Shown here piece after piece: positions 1 through 11,127 of a DNA stretch of 64,000 nucleotides. The position numbers and the translations under genes were made by a program. The first letter of the stretch is position 1; every line of letters starts with the position of its first letter. Below the pieces are notes generated by a model. That model searched no databases. It was not told the origin of the DNA and was given only the letters and a program-made list of their open reading frames with translations. This DNA is from Batillaria attramentaria (Eukaryota > Mollusca > Gastropoda > Batillariidae), in the NCBI GenBank assembly GCA_018292915.2, contig JACVVK020000014.1, positions 2,252,001 to 2,316,000 on the forward strand, written 5' to 3'.

Positions 1-442
1 AGTAACTTGGCACATTATCCTTGGAAATAATGTTCGAAGTAAACAGAATTTCAAGTCTACGCGCTCTGCACAAGTTGATAAGTCAAATCAGAATCGATTC
101 CAAGCTGATGACACCTACACCACGCCAAATACAGTGAATTGCAGGTTTAAATCTTATTTTAATCAGAACCGAAATCCTGCACATCATTTTTCATCGACAT
201 TCACGGCTAGCGTACTGCATGCATTCATTTTACATTGTGATTACCCACGAATGCTTGCGTTGAAACCTGCGACCAATTACGCAATTTGATGTCACCTCGT
301 AAGTAGCGACATACAACGTTCCTGTATAGCGGATTGGACAAGAAAAGCGCCACCGGGGACTGTAGGAGTTAACTCTGCATCACCTACGTGTGCAGTAAAG
401 GACTAGTGATTATTGGGTATTCTCCCACAAGATCTGTCTCAC

Positions 443-883
443 CTCAGAGTCTCTGTACCACGCTCTCCCAACGTCGCTAGTGTTCGGTTGACGGGGTGTG
501 GTCACGTGTGTGGCTGATGGTTGTACGGTTGACTCGCCGTCACCAACTACGACTTGTGCTGGGACATCACTATGAAGGTTGGTTGTCACATGTTCTTTAG
601 GCTCTCCCTCCAGCATGCTTATGGTTGTGTAATAGCTAACTGGTTTCTGCACATCAAGTGAACTAAGCGTCGTTTGGTGCGGTGAATATTCTGAAAACCC
701 ATCCGGATCATAGGACAAGCTTTCAACGATCGTCCCATTGTCTTTGTAATTTTTTTCAGTCATGTTAGTATCGGTCTGCCACGTGGAACTTGTCGTTTTG
801 TTCGCAAAGTTGCTTTGTGATAGGACTGTACTCGCAAAAGCAAAAACGAGAAAAGGCCGACGTAGTGCTAGCTTCTGTTTCAT
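443..883 (-). CDS. Signal-peptide exon of a neighbouring GRL101-like receptor paralogue (copy A, partial gene)
   Basis: The ATG at 883 opens a 147-codon exon. It begins with a basic N-region (MKQKLALRR) and a hydrophobic core ending near an LSQ-like cleavage site, typical of a secretory signal peptide. A Ser/Thr-rich linker with many N-x-S/T sites follows. It ends at GAG/GTGAGA (donor GT at 442-441), a good phase-0 donor. The exon is closely related to exon 1 of the receptor gene at 24557-24123 and keeps the same start, length class and donor. No receptor exon follows on the minus strand inside the window, so the partner would lie left of position 1. The frame also runs upstream to 949, but the conserved start shared by all copies is 883. 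Seen: ORF, donor and homology. Inferred: that it belongs to a neighbouring paralogous receptor gene. Confidence 0.6.
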
Positions 884-1145
884 CTTGGGTGTTTGTGTAA
901 CCGGGCTGCCAGGGAGGGTCCGGTACATGCAGGCAGGGAGGCCAAACACAGCGGTCGCTATAACATGAGTTTATTTCAGAAAAGATGTCCAACGCAGAGT
1001 GGAGAGCAAAGATCGTAGAGACATGCAGTAACTCGCGGCAGGGCTGGCTGGCGGGCGACTGTCCAGCAAAGCGTAGTACGCGGCTATTTAAAAGTCTCGG
1101 CAAAAAGCCGCAACTGCGACTCATTCAACTGTGCATAACCCAGGC

Positions 1146-1401
1146 AACTCTGTCACAGTTGCTGAGTTTTCAGCGCTTCGGGGTCGGGGACCCTTATAAA
1201 ACCAGAGCACGAGTTTGCCGTGACATTATTTGGCTTTTGGTCAGTGAGCGAGACATATCGCTTCAGTGTCTAGGGGATGTCGAGTGCTGCACGATCTTTC
1301 TCGCTCAGTGTCAAAACGCAAACTGAGCTGTGAAATCAGGCTGCCCTTGGTTTTTATTGGGATTTCAGGGACGCTTAAAACTCTGCAACTGTGACAGAGT
1401 T
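1146..1401. repeat. Small element with terminal inverted repeats (MITE-like)
   Basis: CAACTCTGTCACAGTTGC at 1146-1163 is repeated exactly in inverted form at 1384-1401. The similarity continues inward for about 15 more bases (GAGTTTT-AGCG). The enclosed 220 bp has no coding capacity. Size and structure suit a MITE. I could not see a clear target-site duplication. Confidence 0.5.
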
Positions 1402-2340
1402 GATTGTGCTTGCACGGTCGACTCTGTAATTTTTTTTCACACTTTGGAAAGCTTTTTGTTGGGAGCTTAGATCTTTAAGGGCTCGGCACTGCCCGGAAGG
1501 AAAGCACCGCCCAGTCGTACAGTAGAAAACAAAGAACGTGGACTAGTCACAGCGAAGTTTGTGTTTCTTACACACAGAAAACTGACCAAAGAGGCGTAAT
1601 ATAACAGCTAGAAACTTCCAACAAACTCTATCTAAAAGGGCGTGAAAAATACTTTAAAATGTTTTAGGTTTGGATTCTTATCAAAATACAGAGAATTTCC
1701 TATCTGCGATTAACACATTTCGTACCGCGCACGAGTAATCCACGTTTCTGACTCTTTTTCGGTTTTGGTCCTTTATGCGAAAGTTAAGATTAACGGTTCC
1801 TTGACGGCTCTTACTGCAGCAAACACGAATATAATCAAAGTGCAACACTCCCAGTAAGCCAAATTTAAATCCATGCAGACATTAATTTATTACGATTTTT
1901 TTTTTAAAGTGAGGCCACTCGTGCACAAGCCCAAACTTACTTGGGAGGAATTGAGTTAAAGAGCGTAAAGACCGGGACTAAGGATTTGAAAAGTGGTGAA
2001 AATGGCAAAATACACACGTTAAACTATAAACACCGCTAAGAACAAAAGATGATTAGAAAGCACAAGCTCTCCTTAAACTACTACAGTTTACAGGATAACT
2101 CCAGGTTAAACGACTGCAAAGATTTTTGACACTAAATGGACACAAACACACACAACAAATTGGCACATGCGCCATCGTGGATACGCAACACTGCACGCGT
2201 GCGGCTAGCGTACAGGCGAACAAAGGGTACTGTACAGAGCTGGCCGGAGAACACAGAGCAGTGGGCGAGAGGGTACAAATCACTCGGCTACATTTGTATT
2301 CTAACATCCGACAATTTCTTATAGTCGTCTAGCGAGTTGT
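1402..2340. other. No gene seen; contains an orphan copy of the exon-1 upstream block
   Basis: Ordinary AT-rich sequence with no supported ORF. At about 2290-2340 it carries the block TATTCTAACATCCGACAATT plus TTATAGTCGTCTAGC, which lies directly upstream of the signal-peptide exons at 4207, 10811 and (disrupted) 24557. Here no exon is attached. The block may be 5'UTR or promoter sequence of the duplicated receptor unit. Confidence 0.4.
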
Positions 2341-2344
2341 TAGT

Positions 2345-3060
2345 AGTAAAGGGCTGGTGAAATGTGGACTTCAATACCGTGGATTGGACTTACGAAATCG
2401 CCCAGTTGACACTATTGGGAGGGGCGCTTCTCGCAGAAACTTGGAAAAAAAAACAAACAAACATATAAGCTCTATTACTCTAATATTCAAGATATAACAG
2501 TGCAGTAGTTCTGTCATATATGTAGTTGTCACTTGACAAAAACGCCTGGATGATGAGTAAATTGTAGCAGTCTTTTCACAGATAGTCGGCCTTATAATTA
2601 TGCAAACCACCCTACATCAGAAATATTTTTTTTACACACAATCTGTCAGAGCTACAGAGCTGTGCTACGAACCCATTCAGCTCAACTGGATGAACTTCCA
2701 GAGCCTACAAAACGAAGGCATTTGAACATGACTGATTTCTTTAAATGGCGACAACTCTTCTAAAAATGAGGCTAGTGAAAATTCGTGAAACTTACCTCAG
2801 GAGAATAATTATGACTGCCCATTTTCATCTTAAAGTAAACAGCCCTCCAACGAGGTGGTTTACGAGATAGCCATGGTTACATCCGTCCACACACACACAC
2901 GCACACGCACACACACATGCACACGCACGCCGCACAACTCCCGCCAAAAAGAACACAGTAGCATAGTGTGCATGTAAGGTGTCTATGAAACAGACCTCGT
3001 TACGTCACTGAGCATGAAAGAATGTATTGACTGGAGAAACCTCACAGTCTTTGTTTTGTC
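2345..3060. repeat. Dispersed repeat family A, copy 1
   Basis: About 700 bp shared with 62715-63420 in the same order, including a short block at CTGTCAGAGCTACAGAGCTG and the CTTCTCGCAGAAAC block. It is also shared, inverted, with the 512 bp insertion at 48481-48992. It has no ORF, no obvious terminal repeats and no clear target duplication. It includes a (CA)n tract at about 2888-2935. Confidence 0.6.
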
Positions 3061-3327
3061 TCTGCCCCATTCAAAGCTGTTTTTCTAAAGACAAACAAAA
3101 ATTACAAACTGAGAAGTGTCCATACTTGAAATTTGCTTTTAATACTACTGACAGACACTTTAATTTGTTTAATGAAAGATCGGATGGGATGAGCTTATAA
3201 ATTACAAATTTTTTTTTTTTAAATAAATAGAATTTTTGTAAATACGACCAGCAACATTGCTCAGTTGCCAATATTTATTCAAACCACAGTTTTGTTTTTT
3301 TGTTCTGGTTTAACGCAATTTACATCT

Positions 3328-3358
3328 GTGTGTGCGTGCATGCGTGTGTATGTGTGCG

Positions 3359-3416
<58 letters not shown>

Positions 3417-3424
3417 TGCGTGCA
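3328..3424. repeat. (TG)n / (TGCG)n microsatellite
   Basis: Dinucleotide TG run passing into TGCG repeats. The Cys/Val-rich ORF that runs through it is a by-product of the repeat. Confidence 0.9.
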
Positions 3425-3479
3425 TGAATACGACCAACAAAAAGACATGTCTCCGCTTTACCTACTGTAATACAGTAAT

Positions 3480-4140
3480 ATAAAATTTAAAAAAAAATCG
3501 AGAAAATTGTTAAACAATAGCACGTGACTTGTGTGATTTTATTTTGTATCATCCCTTTCTTTTTTGTTTGTTTCGGAAATTTTGTCTTCTATTTTAAAGT
3601 GTAGTATAACGTATCGTTGTTTTTCACCCATAACGACTGGGACATTTTTCTTTTATTTTATTCATCCAAAACAGAAGTGTTTTGTTTTTCTTGTATTTTT
3701 TGGTTTCTTGTATTTTTTAAGAATCAAAAAGACTATCTTCGTTTTAGCTTTTGTAATACATTTTTTTTTTAAACCGGGAGAAATGATAAATAGTGGGTCG
3801 TAACTTGTGTAATTTTATTTTTGTATCATCGCTTTCTTTTTTCCGTTTCGGATTTTCTTTTTTTTTTCTTTCTTCTTTTTCGATTTTTAAAGGTTGGTAT
3901 AACGTGTTAAAAAAAATCATCCATAACCAAAGAAAATTCATCCATAAAAACCACTGTGAAAAGTTTTATTTTATTTTATTTCATTTTATTTTATATTATT
4001 TCTGCTATTTTTTTCTCTTTTTTGTGTGTGTCCACCCCGTTGTGGATTTCTGTATACACGTTTTTTCCTATAAAATGCTTGAATCTTTTTTCTTTCGTAA
4101 TCGGAACGGTACCATGAGTTGGAATGAAAACCCGATTAAA
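3480..4140. other. AT-rich low-complexity stretch, no gene seen
   Basis: T-rich homopolymer tracts and TTTTA repeats. Phe-rich ORFs here are compositional. Its right end (about 4095-4200) is the inverted counterpart of the sequence at 10812-10930, i.e. upstream flank of the signal-peptide exon family. Confidence 0.7.
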
Positions 4141-4206
4141 ACTTACAACTAACAACTTGCTAGACGACTGTAAGAATTGTCGGATGTTAGAATACAAACA
4201 CCCACG

Positions 4207-4660
4207 ATGAAACAGAAGCCAGCACTACGTCAGCCTTTGCTCGTTTTTGCTTTGGCGAGTATAGTCCTATCACAAAACAACTTTGCGAACAAAACGACCA
4301 GTTCCACGTGGCAGACCGATACTAACATGACTGAAAAAAAAAAAATTACAAAAGACACTGGGACGATCGTCGAAAACATGCTCTCTGATCAGGATGGGAT
4401 TTCAGAATACCCACCAAACCAAACTACACTTAGTTCTCGAGATGTGCAGAAGCTAGTAAGTTATTACACAACCTTAAGCATGGTGAAGGAAGAGTCTTAA
4501 GAACATGACAACCAAACTTCATAGTGACGTCACAGCACAGGTCGTAGTTAGTGACGGCGAGTCAAGCATCACACACGTGACCACACCCCGTCAACACACT
4601 GTCAGCCGAACACTTGCGACGATGGGACGTACAGAGACTCTGAGGAGAGACAGATCGTGT
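4207..4660 (+). pseudogene. Broken copy of the receptor signal-peptide exon (copy B)
   Basis: ATG at 4207 gives MKQKPALRQP and a signal peptide like the other copies, then the same Thr/Asn-rich linker. A TAA at 4498-4500 replaces the codons that read Pro-Lys in the other copies, and several small deletions follow. The position of the splice donor reads GAGGAGAGA instead of GAG/GTGAGA, so the GT is lost. It lies on the opposite strand to copies A, C and D, so the duplication included an inversion. A non-functional relic. Confidence 0.75.
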
Positions 4661-4664
4661 GGAA

Positions 4665-5880
4665 GATCATAATTGTGATCTGAAACTCAGGCCTGCATTT
4701 TTTTTTTTTTTGGGGGGTGTTTTTGAAATGGAGATTTCTGACCTTATACTAAAAACGCTGAAGAGTCGTTGTCTAGATCTCCGATTGAACAGAAGCTTCT
4801 TGAATCATTTGAATCACGCATGCAGTTTAAATGTAGCTGTTGGTGGAAGGACACTTTAATCGGTGTACTGTACTACAAATATTATCGTTTTCATTTCATT
4901 TTAGTTTTCCTACAGCGATTGGTGGAGAGCCGTGCGGTAGCCCTGGATGTACCGCCACGGGAAAGTAGGTCGATATTTTTGTAAACAAAGATGATACCAT
5001 CGTAAACACTACTAAAGTCGCTGTCTAAAACCCACCAGGCTTAAAAAAAATTCCAGTACCCTTGACATTGCAGTAAACGAGCCAATCCAGTGGGGTCCCA
5101 TGAGCGCTTGACTTTCTACTGTTTCCTTGCTGCGGAGCCGTAAACTCGTTTCGGAAATAGCTCAGCCGAAGATCACGTGCAAACGGTAAGTGATTTGAAA
5201 TCTTTTTATGACTGTCAATAAATATCAACATGCGCGAACGCAGACGGATTTTTTGCCGATTTGTAGACACAGACCTCGCAAATCTAACGAAAGATTCGCC
5301 AAACGGGAAGTCGCCCGCCACTGTGATCATTTCTGCAGCGGCAGGTAGCTGTGTCAGCATAGCGATACTGATAGGACTCTGAAGCATGCAAATAATAAGA
5401 GAACGCATAGAAATGGACCAACCGTTTCGAAGATGAACACGACAAACTGCATAGACAATACAACAAACATTTCACGTACATATCTAGGCCTATACCAAAG
5501 AAGTCATGGGAAAATTTCAAGCGGGAGCGGCCAATCACGGATTTCATATGGAGCGACGTTTGCAACAAATGTGCTTGCTGCTTTCCACCAAAGCTGAAGC
5601 TTGGTTTTACAACTCAGCTTTACGCGAAAACTCGGTTTCTAAAACTCAGATTATTCACTAAGGTAGGTTTCATAAACTGATATGATAATTTCAGCACAGT
5701 TTCGTACATGCCAAACACACAAACAGTGCGATAGATGTGCTGTTCAACAAAGAGATTCATCCAAATGGCGCCTCATAGACTTTCTCTTGGAAGCTAGCAT
5801 GGAGGGAGAAGCTATTAACTGTTTCCAAACTGTTGTCTTTAAACTTCAGTTTTCAGAGTTCAAATGAAAACAGAACTATT
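4665..5880. other. No supported gene
   Basis: Two overlapping minus-strand ORFs (5568-5284 and 5408-5025) are open for about 95 and 127 codons, but I recognise no domain and see no paired splice signals. About 5880 onward is the inverted duplicate of the flank at 9610-9720. Confidence 0.5.
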
Positions 5881-6010
5881 ATAGCAAAGACCTTGGAATC
5901 AGAAAGACGCGTCACTCCTGCCCTCATAAGAGAGATATATAGCGGGACAACGCGAAGAGTTGTCTGCCCGCATTAGCGCGCATCCTAGATCTGGCCCCTA
6001 TAGTGACAGC

Positions 6011-6165
6011 ATGGCGGAAAGTGGAAAGCGATCACAAAAGCCGGGCTTGCAATTGTGTTCTGCGCCGAACTGTTCAAATAACAGACAAATATAAACGGGG
6101 AAATCCTTCTTTTGATATTCCTTTTGAAAAACAACCATTTTTTCGCTTTCTTGTTAAAAAAAAAA
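6011..6165 (+). pseudogene. Degenerate THAP zinc-finger first exon
   Basis: ATG at 6011 reads MAESGKRSQK and then the THAP start CSAPNC (Cys-x4-Cys). It hits TAA after NNRQI. The remainder (GNPSFDIPF) continues in another frame, so there is a frameshift. The exon and about 130 bp upstream are the inverted duplicate of 9600-9476 and its flank. The other copy keeps an open THAP frame and a splice donor, so this one is dead. Confidence 0.65.
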
Positions 6166-6235
6166 AGAAGACCTCAAGTGGTACGTGTGCCTGCAGTGTA
6201 AACAAACAGTAAACACACGCGGATGACGCAGATAC

Positions 6236-7016
6236 GAGGGCCTCTCATTATGTTTTGCAACCTGGACGAACTAATGACTTCACTACTTTTCTGTTTACAC
6301 CACACCGTAGACCAGTTTCATAATACTTATGAAAACAAAAATTACTTGATTCCGTTCAAACGTTTATATTCAATGCGACAAAATGTCCGGTAAGGGAGAC
6401 GGGTCTTTTGCCAGCAATGTTCACCTTTCTGGAAGGGATTTTCGAGCCATGGTGTATTGTGACTACTGCCGGGGAAAATCTTTTTAGGGCTGTTGTCAAA
6501 GTTTAAAACACTGTATTGGAGATCAATCTCTGTCCAAAGCCACTGGTTTTAGGTGGTTCCGACGGTTCATGTCTGGCCAGACAACAGTTGAAGACGATGA
6601 CCGTTGTGGTCGAATGGCAACGACCGTTACCCCAGCAAACGTCTCTAGGGTAGAATCCCTGATTAAGAAGGATCCAAAAATGATGTAGGCTGTATAACAC
6701 AGGATATCATGAAGATTTCATCGGGAAATCTCATTTGCATCCTTCACGACTGCCTTGGCATAGGGAAACGTTGTACCCGTTGGGTGCCGACAAACTGACT
6801 GAAGAGCAGAATTGGGGTAGGGTGAACTGGTGCACCCACATGCTAAGAAAATTTGACGGAGGAAGGTCCCCTCGGGTATGGGACATCGTAACAGGAGACG
6901 AAACCTGGGTATACCAATACGACCCTGAAACGAAGCATCAGTCGGCGGTGTGGGTCTTCCCAGGTGAGAACCCACATGTGAACTTCAAAACAGAAGTGCT
7001 TCCAAACAGCCTGTTT
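6236..7016 (+). pseudogene. Mariner-family transposase remnant
   Basis: Translated pieces match mariner transposase order. An N-terminal helix-turn-helix region (RAMVYCDYCRGKS, then FRWFRRFMSGQTTVEDD) lies at about 6440-6690. A second piece reads RVNWCTHMLRKF, then IVTGDETWVYQYDPETK, at about 6810-6935. GDETW holds the first catalytic Asp. At least one stop and one frameshift separate the pieces. The C-terminal half with the other two catalytic Asp residues is missing: the sequence runs into (CA)n at 7022. The left end ATACGAGGGCCTCTC resembles a mariner terminal repeat. An immobile fossil. Confidence 0.8.

Positions 7017-7021
<5 letters not shown>

Positions 7022-7060
<39 letters not shown>
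7022..7060. repeat. (CA)n microsatellite
   Basis: A CA run directly abutting the truncated mariner. A second short CA run lies at about 7328-7355. Confidence 0.9.
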
Positions 7061-7063
<3 letters not shown>

Positions 7064-7983
7064 TGTCACTCATACGGCGGCAGGTACGTTCATCAGCACT
7101 TTTTCCATTTCGACACACTGTCGGGGGGAAATCTGAAGGTATGTAAATAGCTCTTTTCTTAAAAATCAAGAGGTTTGCATGCAGTGTAAACAAACAGCAG
7201 TAAAAACACGTGGCAGGCGCAGACATCAGGTTTTGGTGTTGTTTTGTTGGTGGTGTTTTTTTTTTTTTTTTTTTTACTTTACAAATAACGTTGAGTTGAA
7301 CTGTGCTAGCGGCAGGTTGCACTGATACACACACACACACACACGCACACGCACAGAAAACAAAATTATCCGGCTGAACTTCATTCTAACCATTGTAAAA
7401 CCATATGACAACATAGATTCTGCTGGATCGTCGGTCGCAGATATGATTAATGCTGAGTGAACAAGAAGTAGGCTATTCAGCGGATGCGTCCATCTTTGGA
7501 TCTCTCGCACAGCTATTCGATCTTTCTGTGTTTCGTATTAGTTTCACTTGAACACATCGAAGGAAATGCACTACGTGCGTAAAGCAGTGAAAGCCAAACT
7601 ACAGTCGAACACGCTTAAGTCAAATTCGCAGGGGAAATGGATTTTTGTTCGACGTATCCGAAGTTTGACTTATCCGTGACGACGGATAAAGTCGAATTTC
7701 GACTCTAGCTTCGAGTTAAGCGAGTTGCACCTTTTCACCCCCTGATTTGGTTTGGAAACTGAAATTTATTTTCCCTGGTCAACATGAGCTTACTGCTGCT
7801 GCGTTGGTATAGTTCGCCCCCTTTTGTCATTTGCACCTGCTGTGGTCGTACTATAGTCACACATGCAATGCAGAGGAAGGAGAAAGCCAAGTTTTTTCTG
7901 ATGGCTGTTTCGTTCTGACATGAAAGCTGCCTGGCACCAAACGGTGATAAGTTTCCAGCTTATGTTTTCTTCTTCTTTTCTAG

Positions 7984-8159
7984 GGGGAGCCGGGGTGGCC
8001 GAATGGTAGAGCCTTGGACTCTCAATGCTCGGGTCGTGAGTTCGAATCCCGCCGGCTGGGGCCAAATATTTGTGCTGGCCTTTTTTCTCGTTGCCCCGTC
8101 TTTGATATCACCCTAATGTGGTGGAAAAGGACGTTATACTCCCAAACACCCACCCACCC
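7984..8159 (+). mobile_element. tRNA-derived SINE, copy 1
   Basis: A tRNA-like head has an A box (TGGCCGAATGGTAGAG, 7997-8012) and a B box (GGGTCGTGAGTTCGAATCC, about 8031). A tRNA-unrelated body follows (AAATATTTGTGCTGGC, then GTCTTTGATATCACC), then a tail of repeated CACCCACCC. At least five other copies occur in the window. It is not a functional tRNA gene, because the stem pairing is poor and the body continues. Confidence 0.85.
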
Positions 8160-8182
8160 TGCTTGTAAGATAAGCAGCGTCA

Positions 8183-8351
8183 GGGAGCCGGGGTGATCGA
8201 ATGGTAGAGCGTTGGACTTCTAATGCTCGGGTCGTGAGTTCGATCCCGGCTAGGACCAAATATTTGTGCTGGCTTTTTCATCGTTGCCCCGTCTTTGATA
8301 TCACCCTATGTGGTGGAAAAGGACGTTAAACCCCCAAACACCCACCCACCC
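8183..8351 (+). mobile_element. tRNA-derived SINE, copy 2
   Basis: Same structure as copy 1 with small differences. The block TGCTTGTAAGATAAGCAGCG precedes it (after copy 1) and follows it. It is therefore either a target-site duplication of about 23 bp or evidence of unequal crossing-over of a SINE-plus-flank unit. Confidence 0.85.
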
Positions 8352-8377
8352 TGCTTGTAAGATAAGCAGCGTCATCT

Positions 8378-8395
8378 GCACGCGCGCGCGCGCGT

Positions 8396-8436
<41 letters not shown>

Positions 8437-8576
8437 CGCGTTCGCAGTCATAGGATCGCATGTGCTCAATAAATTCTAGTGCAACGTCATAGAAACACAC
8501 GCAGTCAAATAGCAGAAAGATCCAACTGTAACGGCACCAACCGGCAAACTCTCTCTCTCTTTTTCTTACTCGCTCG

Positions 8577-8618
<42 letters not shown>

Positions 8619-8620
8619 TT
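8378..8620. repeat. Mixed (CG)n, (TG)n, (CT)n and (CA)n microsatellites
   Basis: Successive dinucleotide tracts at about 8378-8440 and 8550-8620. ORFs through them are artefacts of the repeat. Confidence 0.9.
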
Positions 8621-9475
8621 CATTTCACACACCAGGAATAACGCACTGCTTACCCTCCGAATCCGACGGCAAATCACCTTGTTAACACTGGCGACAGAAA
8701 ACCTCAGAGACCATGGGCACAGGGTCAGATCTCACGCCTAGCTCTGTTCTTGCACGTGTTTCTCGCCAATTTCGTGTTCTACCACCCAAGATAACCAGCC
8801 CTAAGGCCCGCAGGACACATAACACTGTCAACCTGTACTTGCACGGGAAATGTTAAATCTCCGTGCAAGCCGTGTTTTGGCGCTGATGCATCAGAAGGAC
8901 AAAAAGAAATTCCCGTGCCAGCGACTGGTACGACTTATCCGAGGCTAAAATTGCAGATTTCGTTTGACATAACCGAGTTTTGACTTATCCGTTTTTGAGT
9001 ACTCGTTCGACTTATCCGTGGAAAATTTAGTCATACAAAGAGCAAGTTTGGCCGGGAAAAACTTTTTGCTTCGACGTATCCGAAGTTCGACTTACGCGTG
9101 TTTGACTTAAGCGTATGGGTCTGTAGATCTTTTGTTCCTTCTCCGGAACTTTGAAAATACTTATCAGTGTTTTCCATAGGCCTAAAACACATGCGAAATG
9201 TATGGGGGAGACCACCTGTCAGTCGCTGACATCTTCGTTTTTGTTTATTTTGTTAAAATGTTTTACGGCGGCTAGTGTAGGGTTGGGTCAAACAAGCAGA
9301 GACTTTTTACAAGCATGCGGATTCTATTCTAAATTTACGCCAGTCACATGTCGTGGATGCGGCGATTTTGGTTTTCACGTGTGATGCTGTGTATTAGGTT
9401 TGGGAGAAAACATAATCTTGGCTCCAACTTCGATACCGATCTTGGCTCCAACATCGATATCGTAGGCATACCTAC

Positions 9476-9600
9476 CTCTTTTTTTCAAGGGGGAATCGAA
9501 AGAAAGGTCTTCCTGTTCCTGGTGTTCGCTTCTTACAGCAATTCGGCGCTGCACACCATTGTACGCCCGAATTTTTGCGTCGTTTCTGGCTTTCTGCCAT
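9476..9600 (-). CDS. THAP-domain zinc-finger first exon (partial gene)
   Basis: ATG at 9600 opens MAESQKRRK and then WCAAPNC (Cys-x4-Cys), a Lys/Arg-rich loop and GRPFFRFP. These are the N-terminal elements of the THAP DNA-binding domain (C2CH); the later Cys and His would lie in the next exon. The exon ends at AAGAG/GTAGGT (donor GT at 9475-9474), 125 nt long, leaving phase 2. THAP domains occur in host transcription factors and in P-element-type transposases, and I cannot tell which this is. I did not find the next exon. The broken inverted copy at 6011 shows the locus was duplicated. Confidence 0.6.
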
Positions 9601-9724
9601 ACTGCCATTAGTTCTTAGATCTGCGGGATGCGCGCTAATGCGGGCAGACAACTCTTACGCGTTGTCCCTCAAAGGGAGGTAAGTGAACTATCTTTATATT
9701 TCCAAGATCTTTGATTATAGGTTG

Positions 9725-9866
9725 ATTTTCGGGGGTAGGGCCGTAGGTGTAGTTTTCAGGAGGTGACAGAGAAGAGAGTTGTAGCACTCGGCCTTCGGCC
9801 TTGGGCTACAACTTTCTTCTCTTTCACCTCCGTCTAACTACACCTACGGCTCTACCCCCGAAAACC
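9725..9866. repeat. Foldback hairpin element of about 142 bp
   Basis: Arms of about 69 bp (9725-9793 and 9797-9866) contain GGGGGTAG, GCCGTAGGTGTAG and complements, and meet at GGCCTTCGGCC. There is no coding capacity. Likely a palindromic MITE. Confidence 0.75.
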
Positions 9867-10331
9867 ATATTTCGTGAAGAATCGCGACAGGAAGACTGCC
9901 GCTCGAACTGTAATCGTGCAGAACGTGAACGGACTGAGCTGTCTTGATCGGTTTCGAATTCACCTACCTCATTTCATTTTATTTACATGTCATTGAAAGC
10001 GTCAGCATGTTTGTTTGTGTCTTCAGTCGAAGTTTAGAACTTGTGTTTTTTGTTTGGATTTGAGTACATGAGTGAATTAACGCCGTCTTGCCAGCATAAA
10101 AAGACACACTTTATTCTTTCGGAGTACTGATCTACCGACGTACAAACTTGTTCGTCTGCTATTGGCAGCCGCTTTCGGCTGTCAGTTTTTAGTGAGATAA
10201 ACGTTCAAAATATAAAAAAGGACGATAAAGCATTTACACCCGTGAAGCTGTTGTTTTTCGCTAAAGCTCAGGGTTGATTTGCGTATGGGATCAAAATACT
10301 CGTCGGTATACAACAGCTTGATAGGGAACAA
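9867..10331. other. No gene seen
   Basis: No ORF, strong repeat or RNA signal recognised. It lies just downstream (minus strand) of the exon copy at 10811-10332. Confidence 0.5.
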
Positions 10332-10811
10332 CAGCTAATTCTCCCACACTGTCTCACCGCAGAGTCTCTGTACCACGCTCTCCCAACGTCGCTAGTGTTG
10401 ACGGGGTGTGGTCACGTGTTTGGGTAATGGTTGTGTGCTTGAATCGCCGTCACTATCTACGACCTGTTCTGTGATATCACTCGGTACATCAGGAGACACC
10501 CTCAAGTTTGGTTGTCAACTTCCTCTACGCTCTTCCTTCACCATACTTAAGGTTGTGTAATAACTAACTAGCTTCTGCACACCAAGAGAACTAAGCATAG
10601 TTTGGTACAGTGAGAATTCTAAAAAGCCATCCTGATCAGACGGCAAGTTTTTTTTAAATGGTCGTCCCAGTGTGTTTGTAGGTTTTTTTGTTTTTTTTTT
10701 GCCATGTTAGTATTGGTCTGCCACGTGGAACCAGCCGTTTTGTCCTGCTTTGTGATAGGACTAAAACTCGCCAAAGCAAAAATGAGCACGTAGTGCAAGC
10801 TTCTGTTTCAT
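10332..10811 (-). pseudogene. Broken copy of the receptor signal-peptide exon (copy C)
   Basis: The conserved start (ATG complement at 10809-10811), signal-peptide region and linker are recognisable, but poly-T expansions and indels at about 10650-10700 destroy the frame. The donor GTGAGA survives after GCG (GAG in other copies) at about 10354. The upstream block shared with copy B (TATTCTAACATCCGACAATT) is intact at about 10825-10850. A relic without a receptor exon downstream. Confidence 0.7.
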
Positions 10812-10969
10812 CGTGGGTCTTTGTATTCTAACATCCGACAATTCTTATAGTCGTCTAGCAAGTTGTAATCGGGTTTTCATTACAGCTCATGGTACCATTT
10901 CGATCACAAAAGAGGGAAGATTCAAGCATTTAAGAAGCGTTTACTATAAATACGCAAAGAACCGGCTGG

Positions 10970-11127
10970 ACCCCCCGCCCCCTCAAAAAAAACACACACA
11001 CACACAGAAGCAAAGACCCCCCCCAACCCCCACCCCCCTAAAAAACCCAAAACAAAAACAAAAACAAAACAAAAAAACCAAAACAAAACAACAACAACAA
11101 AAAAAAAAAAACAACAACAACAAAAAA
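10970..11127. repeat. A/C-rich low-complexity tract
   Basis: Poly-C, CA and CAA-type runs with poly-A. No gene. Confidence 0.85.

Larger units (their letters stand above)
7602..9123. mobile_element. Non-autonomous pogo/Tigger-like DNA transposon
   Basis: The left end CAGTCGAACACGCTTAAGTC (7602) mirrors the right end, whose complement reads CAGACCCATACGCTTAAGTC (9123). Both sides are flanked by TA (7600-7601 and 9124-9125), the target duplication of Tc1/mariner/pogo elements. Subterminal CGACTTATCCG-type repeats recur near both ends. There is no transposase ORF. Two SINE copies and long (GT)n, (GA)n and (CA)n tracts lie inside it and are therefore younger. Family assignment rests on the CAG-start termini and the TA duplication. 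Confidence 0.65.

Noticed and set aside
4177..4500. Functional secreted protein gene at 4.2 kb
   Set aside because: A stop replaces conserved codons and the donor GT is lost. It is a decayed copy of the receptor exon.
6735..7136. 133-codon ORF as an intact transposase
   Set aside because: Only the central GDETW part is mariner. The C-terminus runs into (CA)n and lacks the remaining catalytic residues.
7990..8065. tRNA gene
   Set aside because: The A and B boxes are real but stem pairing is poor, and the same head recurs with a fixed SINE body and tail.
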